64,000 nt of DNA, from the NCBI RefSeq assembly GCF_015752155.1, contig NZ_JADOVI010000001.1, positions 248,001-312,000 on the forward strand, in the 5' to 3' direction. The notes beneath the pieces were generated by a model that ran no database searches, was not told where the DNA came from, and worked only from the letters and a program-made list of their open reading frames with translations. This document shows positions 1-9,457 of this stretch, one piece after another. The stretch is from Cryobacterium sp. MP_M3 (GTDB taxonomy: Bacteria > Actinomycetota > Actinomycetes > Actinomycetales > Microbacteriaceae). The translations under genes and the position numbers were made by a program. How positions within the stretch are numbered: position 1 is the first letter of the stretch; each line of letters opens with the position of its first letter.

Positions 1-1
1 C

Positions 2-721
2 CTCAAGTCCTTCCTCGAAGCCGGCGGCTTCAGTGCCTTCACGACCAGCTTCGAAGACCTCGGCGCCCTCCGCCAGCTGCCCGGCCTCGCCGTGCAGCGA
101 CTGATGGAACAGGGCTACGGCTTCGGTGCGGAGGGCGACTGGAAGACGGCCGTTCTCGTGCGCGTCGCCAGCGTGATGGGCGCGGGTCTCCCCGGCGGCG
201 CGAGCCTGATGGAGGACTACACCTACGACCTCACCCCCGGGGCGGAGCTCATCCTCGGCGCACACATGCTCGAGGTCAACCCCGCGCTCTCGAGTGCCCG
301 GCCGACCCTGGAGATCCACCCGCTCGGCATCGGCGGCCGCGAGGACCCGGTTCGCCTGGTCTTCAACGCCGACCCCGGCCCCGCCGTGGTCGTCGCGATG
401 AGCGATATGCGCGACCGGTTCCGCCTGGTCGCGAACGTCGTCGAGGTCGTCGAACCCACCGAGGCGCTCCCGAAGCTCCCCGTCGGCCGCGCCGTCTGGA
501 GCCCGGAACCCGACTTCGCCACCTCCGCCGCAGCCTGGCTCACCGCCGGCGCCGCCCACCACACCGTGATGTCGACCGCCGTCGGCATCGAGGTGTTCCA
601 CGATTTCGCCGAGATCGCTCGCACCGAGCTTCTCGTGATCGACAAGACCACCACCCTGCGGGATTTCACCCGCGAGGTGCGCTGGAACCAGGCCTACTAC
701 CGACTGGCACAGGGCCTGTAA
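2..721 (+). CDS. araA: L-arabinose isomerase, C-terminal part (5' end outside window)
   Basis: Converts L-arabinose to L-ribulose in the cytoplasm, the first step of bacterial arabinose catabolism. The reading frame is open from base 2 to the TAA at 719-721 (239 residues), about the second half of a family that is usually near 500 residues. Family-typical segments are visible: FTTSFEDL near the edge, [41 protein letters not shown] and the C-terminal [12 protein letters not shown]. No terminator is visible in the 66 bases before the next gene, so it probably shares a transcript with the sugar transporter that follows, which makes arabinose that transporter's likely substrate. The araB/araD partners would lie upstream of the window. 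The identification is firm; only the truncation limits it. Confidence 0.95.
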   Translation, partial: LKSFLEAGGFSAFTTSFEDLGALRQLPGLAVQRLMEQGYGFGAEGDWKTAVLVRVASVMGAGLPGGASLMEDYTYDLTPGAELILGAHMLEVNPALSSARPTLEIHPLGIGGREDPVRLVFNADPGPAVVVAMSDMRDRFRLVANVVEVVEPTEALPKLPVGRAVWSPEPDFATSAAAWLTAGAAHHTVMSTAVGIEVFHDFAEIARTELLVIDKTTTLRDFTREVRWNQAYYRLAQGL

Positions 722-787
722 TCACACCCATCAGCACCCACCACCAACTGCAATCAGAGTTGATACAGAAACACGAAAGGTAAATCA

Positions 788-1915
788 GTGAAGACACGTA
801 AGGTCCTCGCCGGCATCGCTGCCATCGGACTTGCACTCTCCCTCGCGGCCTGCTCCGGCGGAACCCGCGGCGGCACCACGACGGTCGACAACTCGGCCGG
901 AGCCAACAAGGGCGCCCTCGTCGGGGTTGCCATGCCGACCAAGACCTCCTCCCGCTGGATCAAGGACGGCGACGCCGTCAAGGCCTCGCTCGAGAAGCTC
1001 GGCTACAAGGTCGACCTCGAATACGGCGACGACAAGATCCCGAACCAGGTGCAGCAGATCAGCAACATGCTGACCAAGGGCGCCAAGGTCCTCATCATCG
1101 CCTCCATCGACGGCACCGCGCTCAGCGACCAGCTCGACCAGGCCGCCAAGTCCGGCGTCAAGGTCATCGCGTACGACCGGCTGATCAACGGCAACAAGAA
1201 CGTCGACTACTACACGACCTTCGACAACAACGAGGTCGGCGTTCAGCAGGCCACGAGCCTGCTCACCGGGCTCGGCGTTCTCGACAAGGACGGCAAGGAC
1301 ACCGGCGCGACCGGCCCGTTCAACGTCGAACTGTTCGCGGGCAGCCCCGACGACAACAACGCCACGTTCTTCTTCAATGGCGCGATGGACACCCTCAAGC
1401 CGTTCATTGACAAGGGCGTCGTCGTCGTCAAGAGCGGCCAGGTCGGTTTCACCCAGGTCGCAACCCTGCGTTGGGACCCGGCGACCGCCCAGAAGCGGAT
1501 GCAGAACCTCATTGCCAGCACGTACTCCGACGGCAGCAAGGTTGACGGCGTCCTGTCCCCGTACGACGGTCTCTCGATCGGCATCATCTCGGCGCTGACC
1601 AGCTCCGGTTACGCCACCGATGCCCTCCCGATCGTCACCGGCCAGGACGCGGAAGCGGCCTCGGTCAAGTCGATCATCGCCGGCCAGCAGTACTCCACCA
1701 TCTACAAGGACACTCGCCTCCTGGGCGACGAAGCCGTGAAGATGGCCGACGACCTGCTCAACGGCAAGACCCCCGAGGTCAACGACACCAAGAGCTACGA
1801 CAACAAGGTCAAGATCGTCCCGACCTTCCTGTTCCCGCCCAAGGTCGTCACGAAGGACAACTACAAGGCGCTCCTGATCGACACCGGGTACTACACCGAA
1901 GCAGACCTCAAGTAG
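788..1915 (+). CDS. chvE: Multiple-monosaccharide ABC transporter substrate-binding lipoprotein (copy 1)
   Basis: Captures a monosaccharide outside the membrane and delivers it to the MmsA/MmsB complex encoded next. A lipoprotein signal peptide is clear: basic start, hydrophobic core, lipobox LSLAAC with the lipidated Cys at residue 22. The mature part is a type I periplasmic-binding fold of the ChvE/xylose-binding family, with MPTKTSSRW at its beginning, IAYDRLI in the middle, [11 protein letters not shown] and TGQDAE further on, and the ending NDTKSYDN...[11 protein letters not shown]. The start is GTG with a GAAAGG Shine-Dalgarno sequence seven bases upstream. It lies 66 bases after araA and is followed by a stable hairpin before the ATPase gene. 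Arabinose is the likely ligand from context; galactose or xylose cannot be excluded. Confidence 0.93.
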   Translation: MKTRKVLAGIAAIGLALSLAACSGGTRGGTTTVDNSAGANKGALVGVAMPTKTSSRWIKDGDAVKASLEKLGYKVDLEYGDDKIPNQVQQISNMLTKGAKVLIIASIDGTALSDQLDQAAKSGVKVIAYDRLINGNKNVDYYTTFDNNEVGVQQATSLLTGLGVLDKDGKDTGATGPFNVELFAGSPDDNNATFFFNGAMDTLKPFIDKGVVVVKSGQVGFTQVATLRWDPATAQKRMQNLIASTYSDGSKVDGVLSPYDGLSIGIISALTSSGYATDALPIVTGQDAEAASVKSIIAGQQYSTIYKDTRLLGDEAVKMADDLLNGKTPEVNDTKSYDNKVKIVPTFLFPPKVVTKDNYKALLIDTGYYTEADLK

Positions 1916-1930
1916 GTCTTCTCCCACACC

Positions 1931-1962
1931 GGGTAGTGGCGGCGGAGACGCCGCCACTACCC
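1931..1962 (+). terminator. Intercistronic hairpin between chvE copy 1 and mmsA copy 1
   Basis: A perfect 14-bp stem (1931-1944 with 1949-1962) is closed by a GAGA tetraloop, a GNRA-type stable loop. No run of T follows, so I read it as an mRNA-stabilising or attenuating element that leaves the binding protein more abundant than the ATPase and permease, rather than a full terminator. Similar hairpins follow other binding-protein genes at 34764, 51854 and 57979. Confidence 0.8.
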
Positions 1963-1993
1963 TCACCCCCTACCACCGGAAGAAGAAGTAACG

Positions 1994-3535
1994 GTGACCA
2001 CAAATATTCTCGAGATGCGCAGCATCACGAAAACCTTTCCCGGAGTCAAAGCGCTTCAGGACGTCTCCCTCGCGGTGCAGCGGGGCCACATTCACGCGAT
2101 TTGCGGTGAGAACGGCGCAGGAAAGTCCACCCTCATGAAGGTGTTGTCGGGTGTCTACCCGGCCGGCACCTACGACGGTGAGATCGTCTTCGAAAACGAG
2201 ACCGTCGCCTTCAAATCGATCAACGAATCCGAAGCCACCGGCGTGGTCATCATCCACCAGGAACTCGCTCTGAGCCCGTTCCTGTCCATCGCCGAGAACA
2301 TCTTCCTCGGCAACGAGCAGCAGTCCAACGGCTGGATCGACTGGAACAAGACCAACCTCGAGGCCGCGAAGCTGCTCGCCCGGGTCGGCCTCAGGGACAA
2401 CCCGATCACCAAGGTGCGCGACATCGGCGTCGGCAAGCAGCAGCTCGTCGAGATCGCCAAGGCGCTCTCCAAGGAGGTGAAGCTCCTCATCCTGGACGAG
2501 CCGACCGCCGCCCTGAACGACGAGGACTCCGCGCACCTGCTGGACCTGATGAAGCACCTCAAGGGCCAGGGCATCACGTCGATCATGATCAGCCACAAGC
2601 TGAACGAGATCAAGGCCGTCGCCGACGAGGTCACCATCATCCGTGACGGCAAGCTGATCGAAACCCTCGACATGCACACCGACGAGATCTCGGAAGAACG
2701 CATCATCAAGGGAATGGTCGGCCGTGACCTCGGCAGCCGCTACCCGGACCACACGCCGCACATCGGCGAGGAACTCCTCCGGGTCGAGGACTGGAACGTT
2801 TACCACCCGCTGGACCACCAGCGCAAGGTCGTCAAGGACGCCAACATCTCGGTCAGGGCCGGCGAAATCGTCGGCATCGCCGGGCTGATGGGCGCGGGCC
2901 GCACCGAACTCGCGATGAGCGTGTTCGGCCACAGCTACGGCCACAACATCTCGGGCAAGGTCTACAAGAACGGCGCCCTCGTCGACACCAGCACGGTGGC
3001 GGCCGCGATCGACCACGGCCTCGCCTACGCCACGGAGGACCGCAAGCGCTACGGCCTGAACCTGATCGAAGACATCAAGCGGAACATCTCGCTGGTGTCG
3101 CTGCACAAGATCTCGAAGCGCGGCTGGGTGGACTCCAACCAGGAGATCGTCGTCGCCGAGGGTTACCGCAAGAGCATGAACATCAAGGCCCCCAGCGTCG
3201 AGGCACTGGCCGGCAAGCTCTCGGGCGGCAACCAGCAGAAGGTCGTGCTGTCGAAGTGGATGTTCTCCGACCCGGATGTCCTCATCCTCGACGAGCCGAC
3301 CCGCGGAATCGACGTCGGTGCCAAGTACGAGATCTACGGGATCATCAACAAACTCGCCGACGACGGCAAGGGTGTGATCGTCATCTCGTCCGAGTTGCCG
3401 GAGCTGATCGGCATCTGCGACCGCATCTACACGATCTTCGAGGGGCGCATCACGGCTGACGTGCCCCGCGGTCAGGCGACCGCCGAATACCTTATGCAAA
3501 ACATGACTCAGGAAAGGGAGAAGGACAACCGATGA
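1994..3535 (+). CDS. mmsA: Multiple-monosaccharide ABC transporter ATP-binding protein (copy 1)
   Basis: Cytoplasmic ATPase that powers sugar import through the permease encoded next. It has two fused nucleotide-binding domains, as in XylG/RbsA/MmsA proteins (513 residues, normal length). Domain 1 has Walker [10 protein letters not shown] at residues 38-46, a divergent signature [14 protein letters not shown] and Walker B LLILDEPT. Domain 2 has a degenerate P-loop (GLMGAGRTE) but an intact signature LSGGNQQK and Walker [15 protein letters not shown], the asymmetry usual in this family. The GTG start at 1994 is preceded by the purine run GGAAGAAGAAG. It ends in an ATGA overlap with the permease gene, so the two are translationally coupled. 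The protein is strongly similar to the copies at 5118 and 51932. Confidence 0.95.
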   Translation: MTTNILEMRSITKTFPGVKALQDVSLAVQRGHIHAICGENGAGKSTLMKVLSGVYPAGTYDGEIVFENETVAFKSINESEATGVVIIHQELALSPFLSIAENIFLGNEQQSNGWIDWNKTNLEAAKLLARVGLRDNPITKVRDIGVGKQQLVEIAKALSKEVKLLILDEPTAALNDEDSAHLLDLMKHLKGQGITSIMISHKLNEIKAVADEVTIIRDGKLIETLDMHTDEISEERIIKGMVGRDLGSRYPDHTPHIGEELLRVEDWNVYHPLDHQRKVVKDANISVRAGEIVGIAGLMGAGRTELAMSVFGHSYGHNISGKVYKNGALVDTSTVAAAIDHGLAYATEDRKRYGLNLIEDIKRNISLVSLHKISKRGWVDSNQEIVVAEGYRKSMNIKAPSVEALAGKLSGGNQQKVVLSKWMFSDPDVLILDEPTRGIDVGAKYEIYGIINKLADDGKGVIVISSELPELIGICDRIYTIFEGRITADVPRGQATAEYLMQNMTQEREKDNR

Positions 3536-4713
3536 GCGCGTTCAGATCTGCAGTTAATTACCTTGGCAGCCAGCTGCGCCAAGTCGGCCTCATCATCGCC
3601 CTTCTCGCGATCACCATCTTCTTCCAGATCGCGACGAGCGGCATCACGCTCAAGCCGATCAACGTGTCGAACCTGATCGTGCAGAACAGCTACATCCTGA
3701 TCCTGGCCGTCGGGATGGTGATGGTCATCATCGCCGGCCACATCGACCTGTCGGTCGGTTCCGTCGTCGCCTTCGTCGGCGCCATGGCTGGTGTGATGAT
3801 CACGCAGTGGAACATCCCGTGGTGGGCCGCCATCGTGCTCTGCCTCGGCGTCGGCGCGTTGGTCGGAGTGTGGCAGGGGTTCTGGATCGCCTACTTCGGG
3901 ATACCGGCCTTCATCGTCACCCTGGCCGGCATGCTCACCTTCCGCGGCCTCACCCAGATCGCCCTGCAGAACCAGCAGATCTCCCCGTTCCCGGACGAGT
4001 TCCGCGCACTCGGCAGCGGATTCCTGCCTGACCTGGGCGGCGGAACGACTCTGCTCGAGCCGCTCACGATGGGTATCGGACTGCTGGCGACTGCGCTCCT
4101 GGTCGCCCAGGGCATCCGCTCTCGCCTGGCCCGCAAGAAGTACGACGTCGAAGATGAGCCGTTCGCCTGGTTCATCCTCAAGCTCGTCTTCACGGCCGGC
4201 ATCATCCTCTTCATCACCTACCTGCTCGCCAGCTACCGCGGCACCCCGATCGTGCTCGTCGTCCTCGGCCTGCTCACGGTCGTCTACGCGGCCGTGATGG
4301 CCAACAGCGTCTTCGGGCGGCATGTCTACGCGATCGGCGGCAACCTCAACGCCGCCGCCCTGTCGGGCATCAAGACCAAGCGCGTCACGTTCATGCTGTT
4401 CGTGAACATGGGTGTCATCTCCGCCCTGGCCGGGCTCATCTTCACCGCCCAGCTGAACCTGGCCAACCCGAAGGCCGGTGACGGTTTCGAGCTCGACGCC
4501 ATCGCCGCGGTCTTCATCGGTGGTGCCGCCGTCACCGGCGGCATCGGCACCGTCACCGGTGCCATCATCGGTGGTCTGATCATCGGGCTGCTCAACAACG
4601 GCATGTCGATCCTCGGCGTCGGCACGGAATACCAGCAGCTGATCAAGGGCCTCGTGCTCCTGGCGGCCGTTGCGTTCGACGTCTACAACAAGCGCCGCTC
4701 CGGCGGTCGCTGA
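3532..4713 (+). CDS. mmsB: Multiple-monosaccharide ABC transporter permease (copy 1)
   Basis: Integral membrane channel subunit of the BPD_transp_2 family (RbsC/XylH-like), 393 residues with about ten hydrophobic segments. The conserved block [18 protein letters not shown] near residues 62-80 and the later [11 protein letters not shown] and [14 protein letters not shown] are typical of this family. The central cytoplasmic loop around residues 185-215 is charged ([13 protein letters not shown]), as in the longer MmsB-type permeases. The start codon overlaps the mmsA stop (ATGA). It is the last gene of operon 1, with a strong terminator 15 bases downstream. Confidence 0.94.
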   Translation: MSAFRSAVNYLGSQLRQVGLIIALLAITIFFQIATSGITLKPINVSNLIVQNSYILILAVGMVMVIIAGHIDLSVGSVVAFVGAMAGVMITQWNIPWWAAIVLCLGVGALVGVWQGFWIAYFGIPAFIVTLAGMLTFRGLTQIALQNQQISPFPDEFRALGSGFLPDLGGGTTLLEPLTMGIGLLATALLVAQGIRSRLARKKYDVEDEPFAWFILKLVFTAGIILFITYLLASYRGTPIVLVVLGLLTVVYAAVMANSVFGRHVYAIGGNLNAAALSGIKTKRVTFMLFVNMGVISALAGLIFTAQLNLANPKAGDGFELDAIAAVFIGGAAVTGGIGTVTGAIIGGLIIGLLNNGMSILGVGTEYQQLIKGLVLLAAVAFDVYNKRRSGGR

Positions 4714-4728
4714 CCAGTCAGCAGAGAG

Positions 4729-4756
4729 GGGCCCGGTGTCTTCGGACGCCGGGCCC
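4729..4756 (+). terminator. Rho-independent-type terminator after operon 1
   Basis: A 12-bp stem (4729-4740 with 4745-4756, one G-U pair) is capped by a C(UUCG)G tetraloop, among the most stable RNA tetraloops, and is followed by TTCT. It ends the araA-chvE-mmsA-mmsB transcript and insulates the next operon. Confidence 0.85.
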
Positions 4757-4899
4757 TTCTGCGCGCCCGGCGTGGGCGCATCCGCTAGCCGGGCCGGCCG
4801 GTGGGGAGTACGCTCCCTCTTTATCAACGGGGCGAGGGTCGGTCCGCACCCGCGGAACCCGTCCTGGCCGGGCGTTACCCAAGCGTGACTATCTTTCCC

Positions 4900-4930
4900 T
4901 TGACAGCGCGCGAGGCGCACGCAAACATAA
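4900..4930 (+). promoter_or_regulatory. Candidate promoter of sugar transporter operon 2
   Basis: A consensus -35 TTGACA lies at 4900-4905. The -10 is weak: AACATA at 4924-4929 with an 18-base spacer is the best candidate. An operator-like dyad follows directly downstream, the position expected for a repressor that blocks initiation. Confidence 0.45.
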
Positions 4931-4932
4931 AC

Positions 4933-4950
4933 AATGTGATCGGTCACATT
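4933..4950. promoter_or_regulatory. Operator-like dyad AATGTGA-TCGG-TCACATT
   Basis: A perfect 7-bp inverted repeat with a 4-base centre sits just downstream of the candidate promoter. The arms resemble CRP/GlxR half-sites (TGTGA/TCACA), but those regulators need a 6-base centre, so a GntR-, LacI- or ROK-type repressor is more likely. A weaker dyad, CCGTG-GT-CACGG, lies at 4958-4969. Confidence 0.55.
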
Positions 4951-5117
4951 AAGTTGGCCGTGGTCACGGTCAGTCACACGACATCGAGGTCAAGCTGTGA
5001 GAATACTAGTACATCCGCCCGGCGCTGCCCGCACGACTTCCGCCGCCGCACTTCACGGGCCCACTCCTGACCTGTACCCGACGCCCGGCCACGCCCGCCG
5101 CGGTGGGGAGGCCGGCG

Positions 5118-6668
5118 ATGTCCGCTGAACCGATCATCCTCGAGATGCGTTCGATCACCAAGGAATTCCCGGGCGTCAAGGCGCTCTCGAACGTGTCCCT
5201 CACGGTGAGGGCCGGTGAGATCCACGCGATCTGCGGCGAGAACGGGGCCGGCAAGTCCACCCTGATGAAGGTCCTCTCCGGCGTCTACCCCTACGGCACC
5301 TACTCGGGCGACATCGTCTACCAGGGCCAGGTCATGCACTTCAAGGACATCCGCTCGAGCGAGGCCGCCGGGATCGCGATCATCCACCAGGAACTCGCGC
5401 TGGTCCCCGAGCTGTCGATCACCGAGAACATCTTCCTCGGCAACGAGCCCACGAAGTGGGGCGCGATCGACTGGATCACCGCCAAGAAGACGGCTCTCGA
5501 GTTGCTCGCCCGGGTCGGCCTCCGGGACGACCCCGACACCCTGATCAAGAACATCGGCGTCGGCAAGCAGCAGCTCGTGGAGATCGCGAAGGCGCTCAAC
5601 AAATCGGTCAAGGTCCTCATCCTCGATGAGCCGACCGCCGCCCTGAACGAGGCCGATTCCCAGCACCTGCTCGACCTGATCCGGGGTCTCAAGGGCAAGG
5701 GCATCAGCTCGATCATGATCTCCCACAAACTCAATGAGATCGAACAGGTCGCAGACTCGATCACGATCATCCGGGACGGCCTGACCATCGAGACGCTCGA
5801 CGTGGTCGCGGACGGTGTCAATGAGGACCGGATCATCCGCGGGATGGTCGGCCGCAGCCTGGAAAGCCGGTTCCCCGACCGCACGCCGCACATCGGCGAC
5901 GTCTTCTTCGAGGTGCGCAACTGGAACGTGCAGCACCCGCAGGTCGCCGAGCGGATGGTCGTCAAGAACTCCAGCCTCACCGTGCGCAAGGGCGAGATCG
6001 TCGGCATTGCCGGGCTGATGGGCGCCGGCCGCACCGAGCTCGCGATGAGCATCTTCGGGCGGTCCTATGGCAACTTCCTCTCGGGGCAGGTGTTCAAGGA
6101 CGGCAAGGAGATCGAGTTGCGCAACGTGGCCGAGGCCATCGACCACGGCCTCGCCTACGTGAGCGAGGACCGCAAGGCGCTCGGCCTCAACCTGCTCGAT
6201 GACATCAAGCGGTCCATCGTGTCCGCGAAGCTGTCCAAGATCTCTGCGGGCCCGGTCGTCAACGACTCGAAGGAGTACGCGATCGCCGAGCGCTACCGCA
6301 CCAGCCTCCGGATCAAGACGCCCAGCGTCGACGCCGGCGTCAACAAGCTCTCGGGTGGCAACCAGCAGAAGGTGGTCCTGGCCAAGTGGATGTTCACCGA
6401 CCCTGACCTGCTCATCCTCGACGAACCGACCCGAGGCATCGACGTCGGTGCCAAATACGAGATCTACGGCATCATCCAGGAGCTGGCCGCGCAGGGAAAG
6501 GGAGTCATCCTGATCTCCTCCGAACTCCCTGAGCTGCTCGGCCTGGCCGACCGGATCTACACCGTCTTCGAGGGCGCGATCACCGACTGCATCCCGGCCG
6601 AGACGGCCGACCCAGAAACCCTGATGAAGAGTATGACCTCCGCAAGGAAGAAGGTTCAGAGCATATGA
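5118..6668 (+). CDS. mmsA: Multiple-monosaccharide ABC transporter ATP-binding protein (copy 2)
   Basis: Second paralogous double-domain sugar-import ATPase (516 residues from this start). Walker [10 protein letters not shown] is at residues 40-48, the domain-1 signature is [14 protein letters not shown], and domain 2 has a degenerate P-loop GLMGAGRTE with an intact LSGGNQQK and [15 protein letters not shown] chose the ATG at 5118 because GGGGAGG at 5105-5111 lies six bases upstream; an in-frame GTG at 5103 would remove that ribosome site. This operon is ordered ATPase-permease-SBP, unlike copies 1 and 3, so the ATPase is the first gene after the promoter region. The substrate cannot be told from the sequence; an aldopentose or galactose is plausible from the neighbours. 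Confidence 0.94.
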   Translation: MSAEPIILEMRSITKEFPGVKALSNVSLTVRAGEIHAICGENGAGKSTLMKVLSGVYPYGTYSGDIVYQGQVMHFKDIRSSEAAGIAIIHQELALVPELSITENIFLGNEPTKWGAIDWITAKKTALELLARVGLRDDPDTLIKNIGVGKQQLVEIAKALNKSVKVLILDEPTAALNEADSQHLLDLIRGLKGKGISSIMISHKLNEIEQVADSITIIRDGLTIETLDVVADGVNEDRIIRGMVGRSLESRFPDRTPHIGDVFFEVRNWNVQHPQVAERMVVKNSSLTVRKGEIVGIAGLMGAGRTELAMSIFGRSYGNFLSGQVFKDGKEIELRNVAEAIDHGLAYVSEDRKALGLNLLDDIKRSIVSAKLSKISAGPVVNDSKEYAIAERYRTSLRIKTPSVDAGVNKLSGGNQQKVVLAKWMFTDPDLLILDEPTRGIDVGAKYEIYGIIQELAAQGKGVILISSELPELLGLADRIYTVFEGAITDCIPAETADPETLMKSMTSARKKVQSI

Positions 6669-7993
6669 GCGCAGACACGAGTCCCCGGGGCGGCCTCAGG
6701 GACCTGAAGAAGATCTTCGGCGGCGGCAGTTCCAACGTGCGCCAGTTCGGCATCCTGTTCAGCCTGATCGCCATCGTCGTGCTGTTCCAATTCCTCACCA
6801 ACGGGCTGACCCTCTCCTCAGGGAACCTGATTAACCTGGTCAGTCAGTACTCCTACATCCTGATCCTCGCGATCGGCATGGTGATGGTGATCATCGCGGG
6901 CCACATCGACCTGTCGGTCGGCTCCGTCGCCGCGTTCGCGGGCATCGTCGTGGCCACCGCCATGCAGGACTGGAACCTGCCCTGGCCGTTGGCGATCCTC
7001 CTCGGCCTCGCCGTCGGGGTGCTGATCGGCGCCTGGCAGGGCTTCTGGGTCGCCTACATCGGGGTGCCGGCCTTCATCGTCACCCTCGCCGGCATGCTTA
7101 TCTGGCGAGGTGGCAACCAGGTCATCGGCAACGCGAACACCGTGCCGGTCCCCGACGGCTTCACCACGATCGGCTCCGGCTATCTTCCGGAGGTGGGCCC
7201 GTTCACCGGCTACAACAACCTCACCCTGCTGCTCGGCCTGATCATCGCCGTGGCTGTCGTGCTGGTCGAATGGCGCGCCCGCCGCGTGCAGAAGATCATG
7301 GGTTCCGAGCCCGCACCACTCTGGGTCAGCATCCTCAAGGTCGTGCTTCTCGACGCGGTCGTGATCTACGCGACGGTGCTGTTCGCCGGCGGCCGGGTGG
7401 GCACGAGTTTCCCGGTGTCGGGCATCATCCTCGGCGCCCTCGTGCTCTTCTACTCCTTCATCACCCGCAACACGATCTTCGGCCGCCACGTCTACGCGGT
7501 CGGCGGCAACAAGCTCGCCGCAGAACTGTCGGGCGTCAAGTCCCGCCGGGTCAACTTCCTCGTGATGATGAACATGTCGATCCTGGCCTCGCTGGCCGGC
7601 ATGATCTTCGTCGCCCGCTCGGTGGCATCCGGACCCCAGGACGGCCTGAGCTGGGAACTCGACGCGATCGCGGCCGTGTTCATCGGCGGCGCGGCCGTCT
7701 CGGGCGGTATCGGCACCGTGACCGGCTCCATCGTCGGTGGCCTGGTCATGGCCGTACTGAACAACGGCCTGCAGTTGCTCGGCGTCGGCGCCGACCGGGT
7801 GCAGATCATCAAGGGCCTGGTGCTCCTGATCGCGGTGGGCGTTGACGTCTGGAACAAGAGCCAGGGCCGGCCGTCGCTGATCGGCTTCCTGACCCGCAAG
7901 AACAAGACGGGCGAGTTCCCCGCCGAACCGCCGGCCGTGGTCCCGACCTCCGGCACGCCGGACTCCGTGCGGCCGTCGGACGTCTCCACCTGA
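6665..7993 (+). CDS. mmsB: Multiple-monosaccharide ABC transporter permease (copy 2)
   Basis: RbsC/XylH-family membrane permease, 442 residues, about ten hydrophobic segments. It shares [40 protein letters not shown] and [11 protein letters not shown] with the copies at 3532 and 53468. It is about 50 residues longer than those two because of a hydrophilic C-terminal tail rich in Pro, Thr and Ser ([20 protein letters not shown]), probably cytoplasmic and of unknown role. The ATG overlaps the mmsA stop by four bases, so translation is coupled. The binding-protein gene follows 68 bases later. Confidence 0.94.
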   Translation: MSADTSPRGGLRDLKKIFGGGSSNVRQFGILFSLIAIVVLFQFLTNGLTLSSGNLINLVSQYSYILILAIGMVMVIIAGHIDLSVGSVAAFAGIVVATAMQDWNLPWPLAILLGLAVGVLIGAWQGFWVAYIGVPAFIVTLAGMLIWRGGNQVIGNANTVPVPDGFTTIGSGYLPEVGPFTGYNNLTLLLGLIIAVAVVLVEWRARRVQKIMGSEPAPLWVSILKVVLLDAVVIYATVLFAGGRVGTSFPVSGIILGALVLFYSFITRNTIFGRHVYAVGGNKLAAELSGVKSRRVNFLVMMNMSILASLAGMIFVARSVASGPQDGLSWELDAIAAVFIGGAAVSGGIGTVTGSIVGGLVMAVLNNGLQLLGVGADRVQIIKGLVLLIAVGVDVWNKSQGRPSLIGFLTRKNKTGEFPAEPPAVVPTSGTPDSVRPSDVST

Positions 7994-8061
7994 CCCCGCC
8001 CGTTTCCGGGCGTCGCTTCACCCTTCCCTGCACCAACCTCTCCCACAGAAAGTGATTGACA

Positions 8062-9153
8062 ATGCGAAAACTCCTTACGACCACCGCGATCGCCGCGGTC
8101 GCCTTGATGGCGCTGTCGGGTTGCTCGACCCGCACCGACACGACGGGCGGATCCAGCGCTGCTGCCGGTTTCCCCGCCGACTCACTCATCGGCGTCGCAC
8201 TCCCGTCCAAGACCTCTGAGAACTGGGTCCTCGCCGGCGGGCTCTTCGAAGACGGCCTCAAGGCTGCCGGGTTCAAGGGCGACGTGCAGTACGCCGGCGC
8301 CTCGACCACGGTCAAGGACCAGCAGGACCAGATTTCGGCCATGGTCACCAAGGGCGCCAAGGTCATCATCATCGGCGCGGCCGACGGCGGCCAGCTCGGC
8401 ACGCAGGTCAAGGCGGCGCACGACGCCGGCGCGATCGTGATCGCCTACGACCGTCTCATCCTCAACACCACGGACGTCGACTACTACGTCGCCTACGACA
8501 ACTTCAAGGTGGGTGAACTCCAGGGCCAGGCGCTGCTGGACGGACTCAAGGCGAAGAAGCCGGCCGGCCCGTACAACATCGAGCTGTTCTCCGGTTCCTC
8601 GGATGACGCCAACTCCGCGGTCTTCTTCAACGGTGCGATGAGCGTGCTGCAGCCGAAGATCGACGACGGCACCCTTGTCGTCGCCTCGGGCCAGACCGAC
8701 ATCAAGCAGACGGCGACCGCCGGCTGGAAGGCCGAGAACGCGCAGAGCCGGATGGACTCGCTCCTCACCAGCACCTACGGTGGCAAGACCCTCGACGGCG
8801 TCCTCTCCCCGAACGACACCCTCGCCCGCGCGATCATCACCTCGGTGAAGGCCGCCGGCAAGGAGATCCCCGTCGTGACGGGTCAGGACTCCGAGGCGGA
8901 GTCCGTCAAGTCGATCATGGCCGGCGAGCAGTACTCCACCATCAACAAGGACACCCGTGTTCTCGTGGCGCAGGCCATCGACATGGTCAAGGTCCTCCAA
9001 AAGGGCGAGACCCCCGAGGTCAACGACACCAAGTCGTACGACAACGGCAAGAAGGTCGTCCCCGCCTTCCTGCTCCCCCCGGTCATCGTGACCAAGGCCA
9101 ACGCGGCCGAGGCATACGCGAACGACCCGAAGCTGTCCCCGCTGACCAAGTAG
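8062..9153 (+). CDS. chvE: Multiple-monosaccharide ABC transporter substrate-binding lipoprotein (copy 2)
   Basis: ChvE-family sugar-binding lipoprotein for transporter 2. The lipobox ALSGC places the lipid-bearing Cys at residue 21, followed by a Thr/Ser/Gly-rich linker. Conserved family blocks are LPSKTSENW, TKGAKVIIIGAADG, IAYDRLI, ELFSGSSDDANS and TGQDSEAESVKSIM, close to copy 1. I take the ATG at 8062 rather than the TTG two codons upstream, because AGAAAG lies nine bases before it. Being last in its operon is unusual for a binding protein, which normally precedes the membrane parts to be made in excess; a strong terminator follows 24 bases later. Confidence 0.93.
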   Translation: MRKLLTTTAIAAVALMALSGCSTRTDTTGGSSAAAGFPADSLIGVALPSKTSENWVLAGGLFEDGLKAAGFKGDVQYAGASTTVKDQQDQISAMVTKGAKVIIIGAADGGQLGTQVKAAHDAGAIVIAYDRLILNTTDVDYYVAYDNFKVGELQGQALLDGLKAKKPAGPYNIELFSGSSDDANSAVFFNGAMSVLQPKIDDGTLVVASGQTDIKQTATAGWKAENAQSRMDSLLTSTYGGKTLDGVLSPNDTLARAIITSVKAAGKEIPVVTGQDSEAESVKSIMAGEQYSTINKDTRVLVAQAIDMVKVLQKGETPEVNDTKSYDNGKKVVPAFLLPPVIVTKANAAEAYANDPKLSPLTK

Positions 9154-9177
9154 CGGCCGGCCTCACAGCGCACGCAG

Positions 9178-9208
9178 AAAGGGCCGGTCCCCTCGGGGCC
9201 GGCCCTTT
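9178..9208 (+). terminator. Terminator after sugar transporter operon 2
   Basis: A 14-bp stem (9178-9191 with 9195-9208, one G-U pair) with a 3-base loop begins with AAA and ends with TTT. It is therefore a canonical hairpin-plus-T terminator, and its A-tract could also make it work on the other strand. Confidence 0.85.
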
Positions 9209-9457
9209 CCGCATGCCCGGCCCCGTTCCGCGTCCGGCCACGCCGTTGCCGCGTCGCCTTCAGCGGCTCGCGGCGCACCTTCGGACACGCGGCGCGCGGT
9301 AGAGCCTGCGCCCGCTTCCGCAAGGTGCGCCGCGAGGGAACGACTGCGCGAGAGCTCGGGGAGCGCGGGCGGTTGTCCACAGGGCGGCATCCGTCTGACT
9401 TGTCCACGGATGCGACGGCGCACCGTGCCGGCGGGCCGGCCAGAACCACTGTGGCGG
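9209..9457. other. Intergenic region upstream of the broken AbiEi/DUF559-like gene
   Basis: No gene is supported here. A perfect 15-bp inverted repeat pairs 9267-9281 (CTCGCGGCGCACCTT) with 9322-9336 across 40 bases. Two DnaA-box-like elements, TTGTCCACA at 9373 and TTGTCCACG at 9399, follow in direct orientation. Part of the left arm recurs inverted beyond the pseudogene at 10591. Confidence 0.6.

Larger units (their letters stand above)
4757..5117. other. Intergenic control region of sugar transporter operon 2
   Basis: A 361-base gap without a convincing gene. It contains a TTGACA -35 element, a TGTGA-N4-TCACA dyad and a second short dyad, all listed separately. The remaining 150 bases before mmsA copy 2 would be a long 5' leader, in which I see no riboswitch I can name. 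Confidence 0.6.

Noticed and set aside
728-787. Separate promoter for chvE copy 1
   Set aside because: The 66-base gap after araA contains no convincing -35/-10 pair or dyad; cotranscription with araA is simpler.
4933-4950. CRP/GlxR site
   Set aside because: Half-sites match, but the centre is 4 rather than 6 bases, so canonical CRP/GlxR binding is unlikely.
3508-4977. Long open frame on the minus strand opposite mmsB copy 1
   Set aside because: Composition is Asp/Gly/Arg/His-rich shadow translation of a high-GC gene, with no domain or ribosome site; the plus-strand permease is unambiguous.
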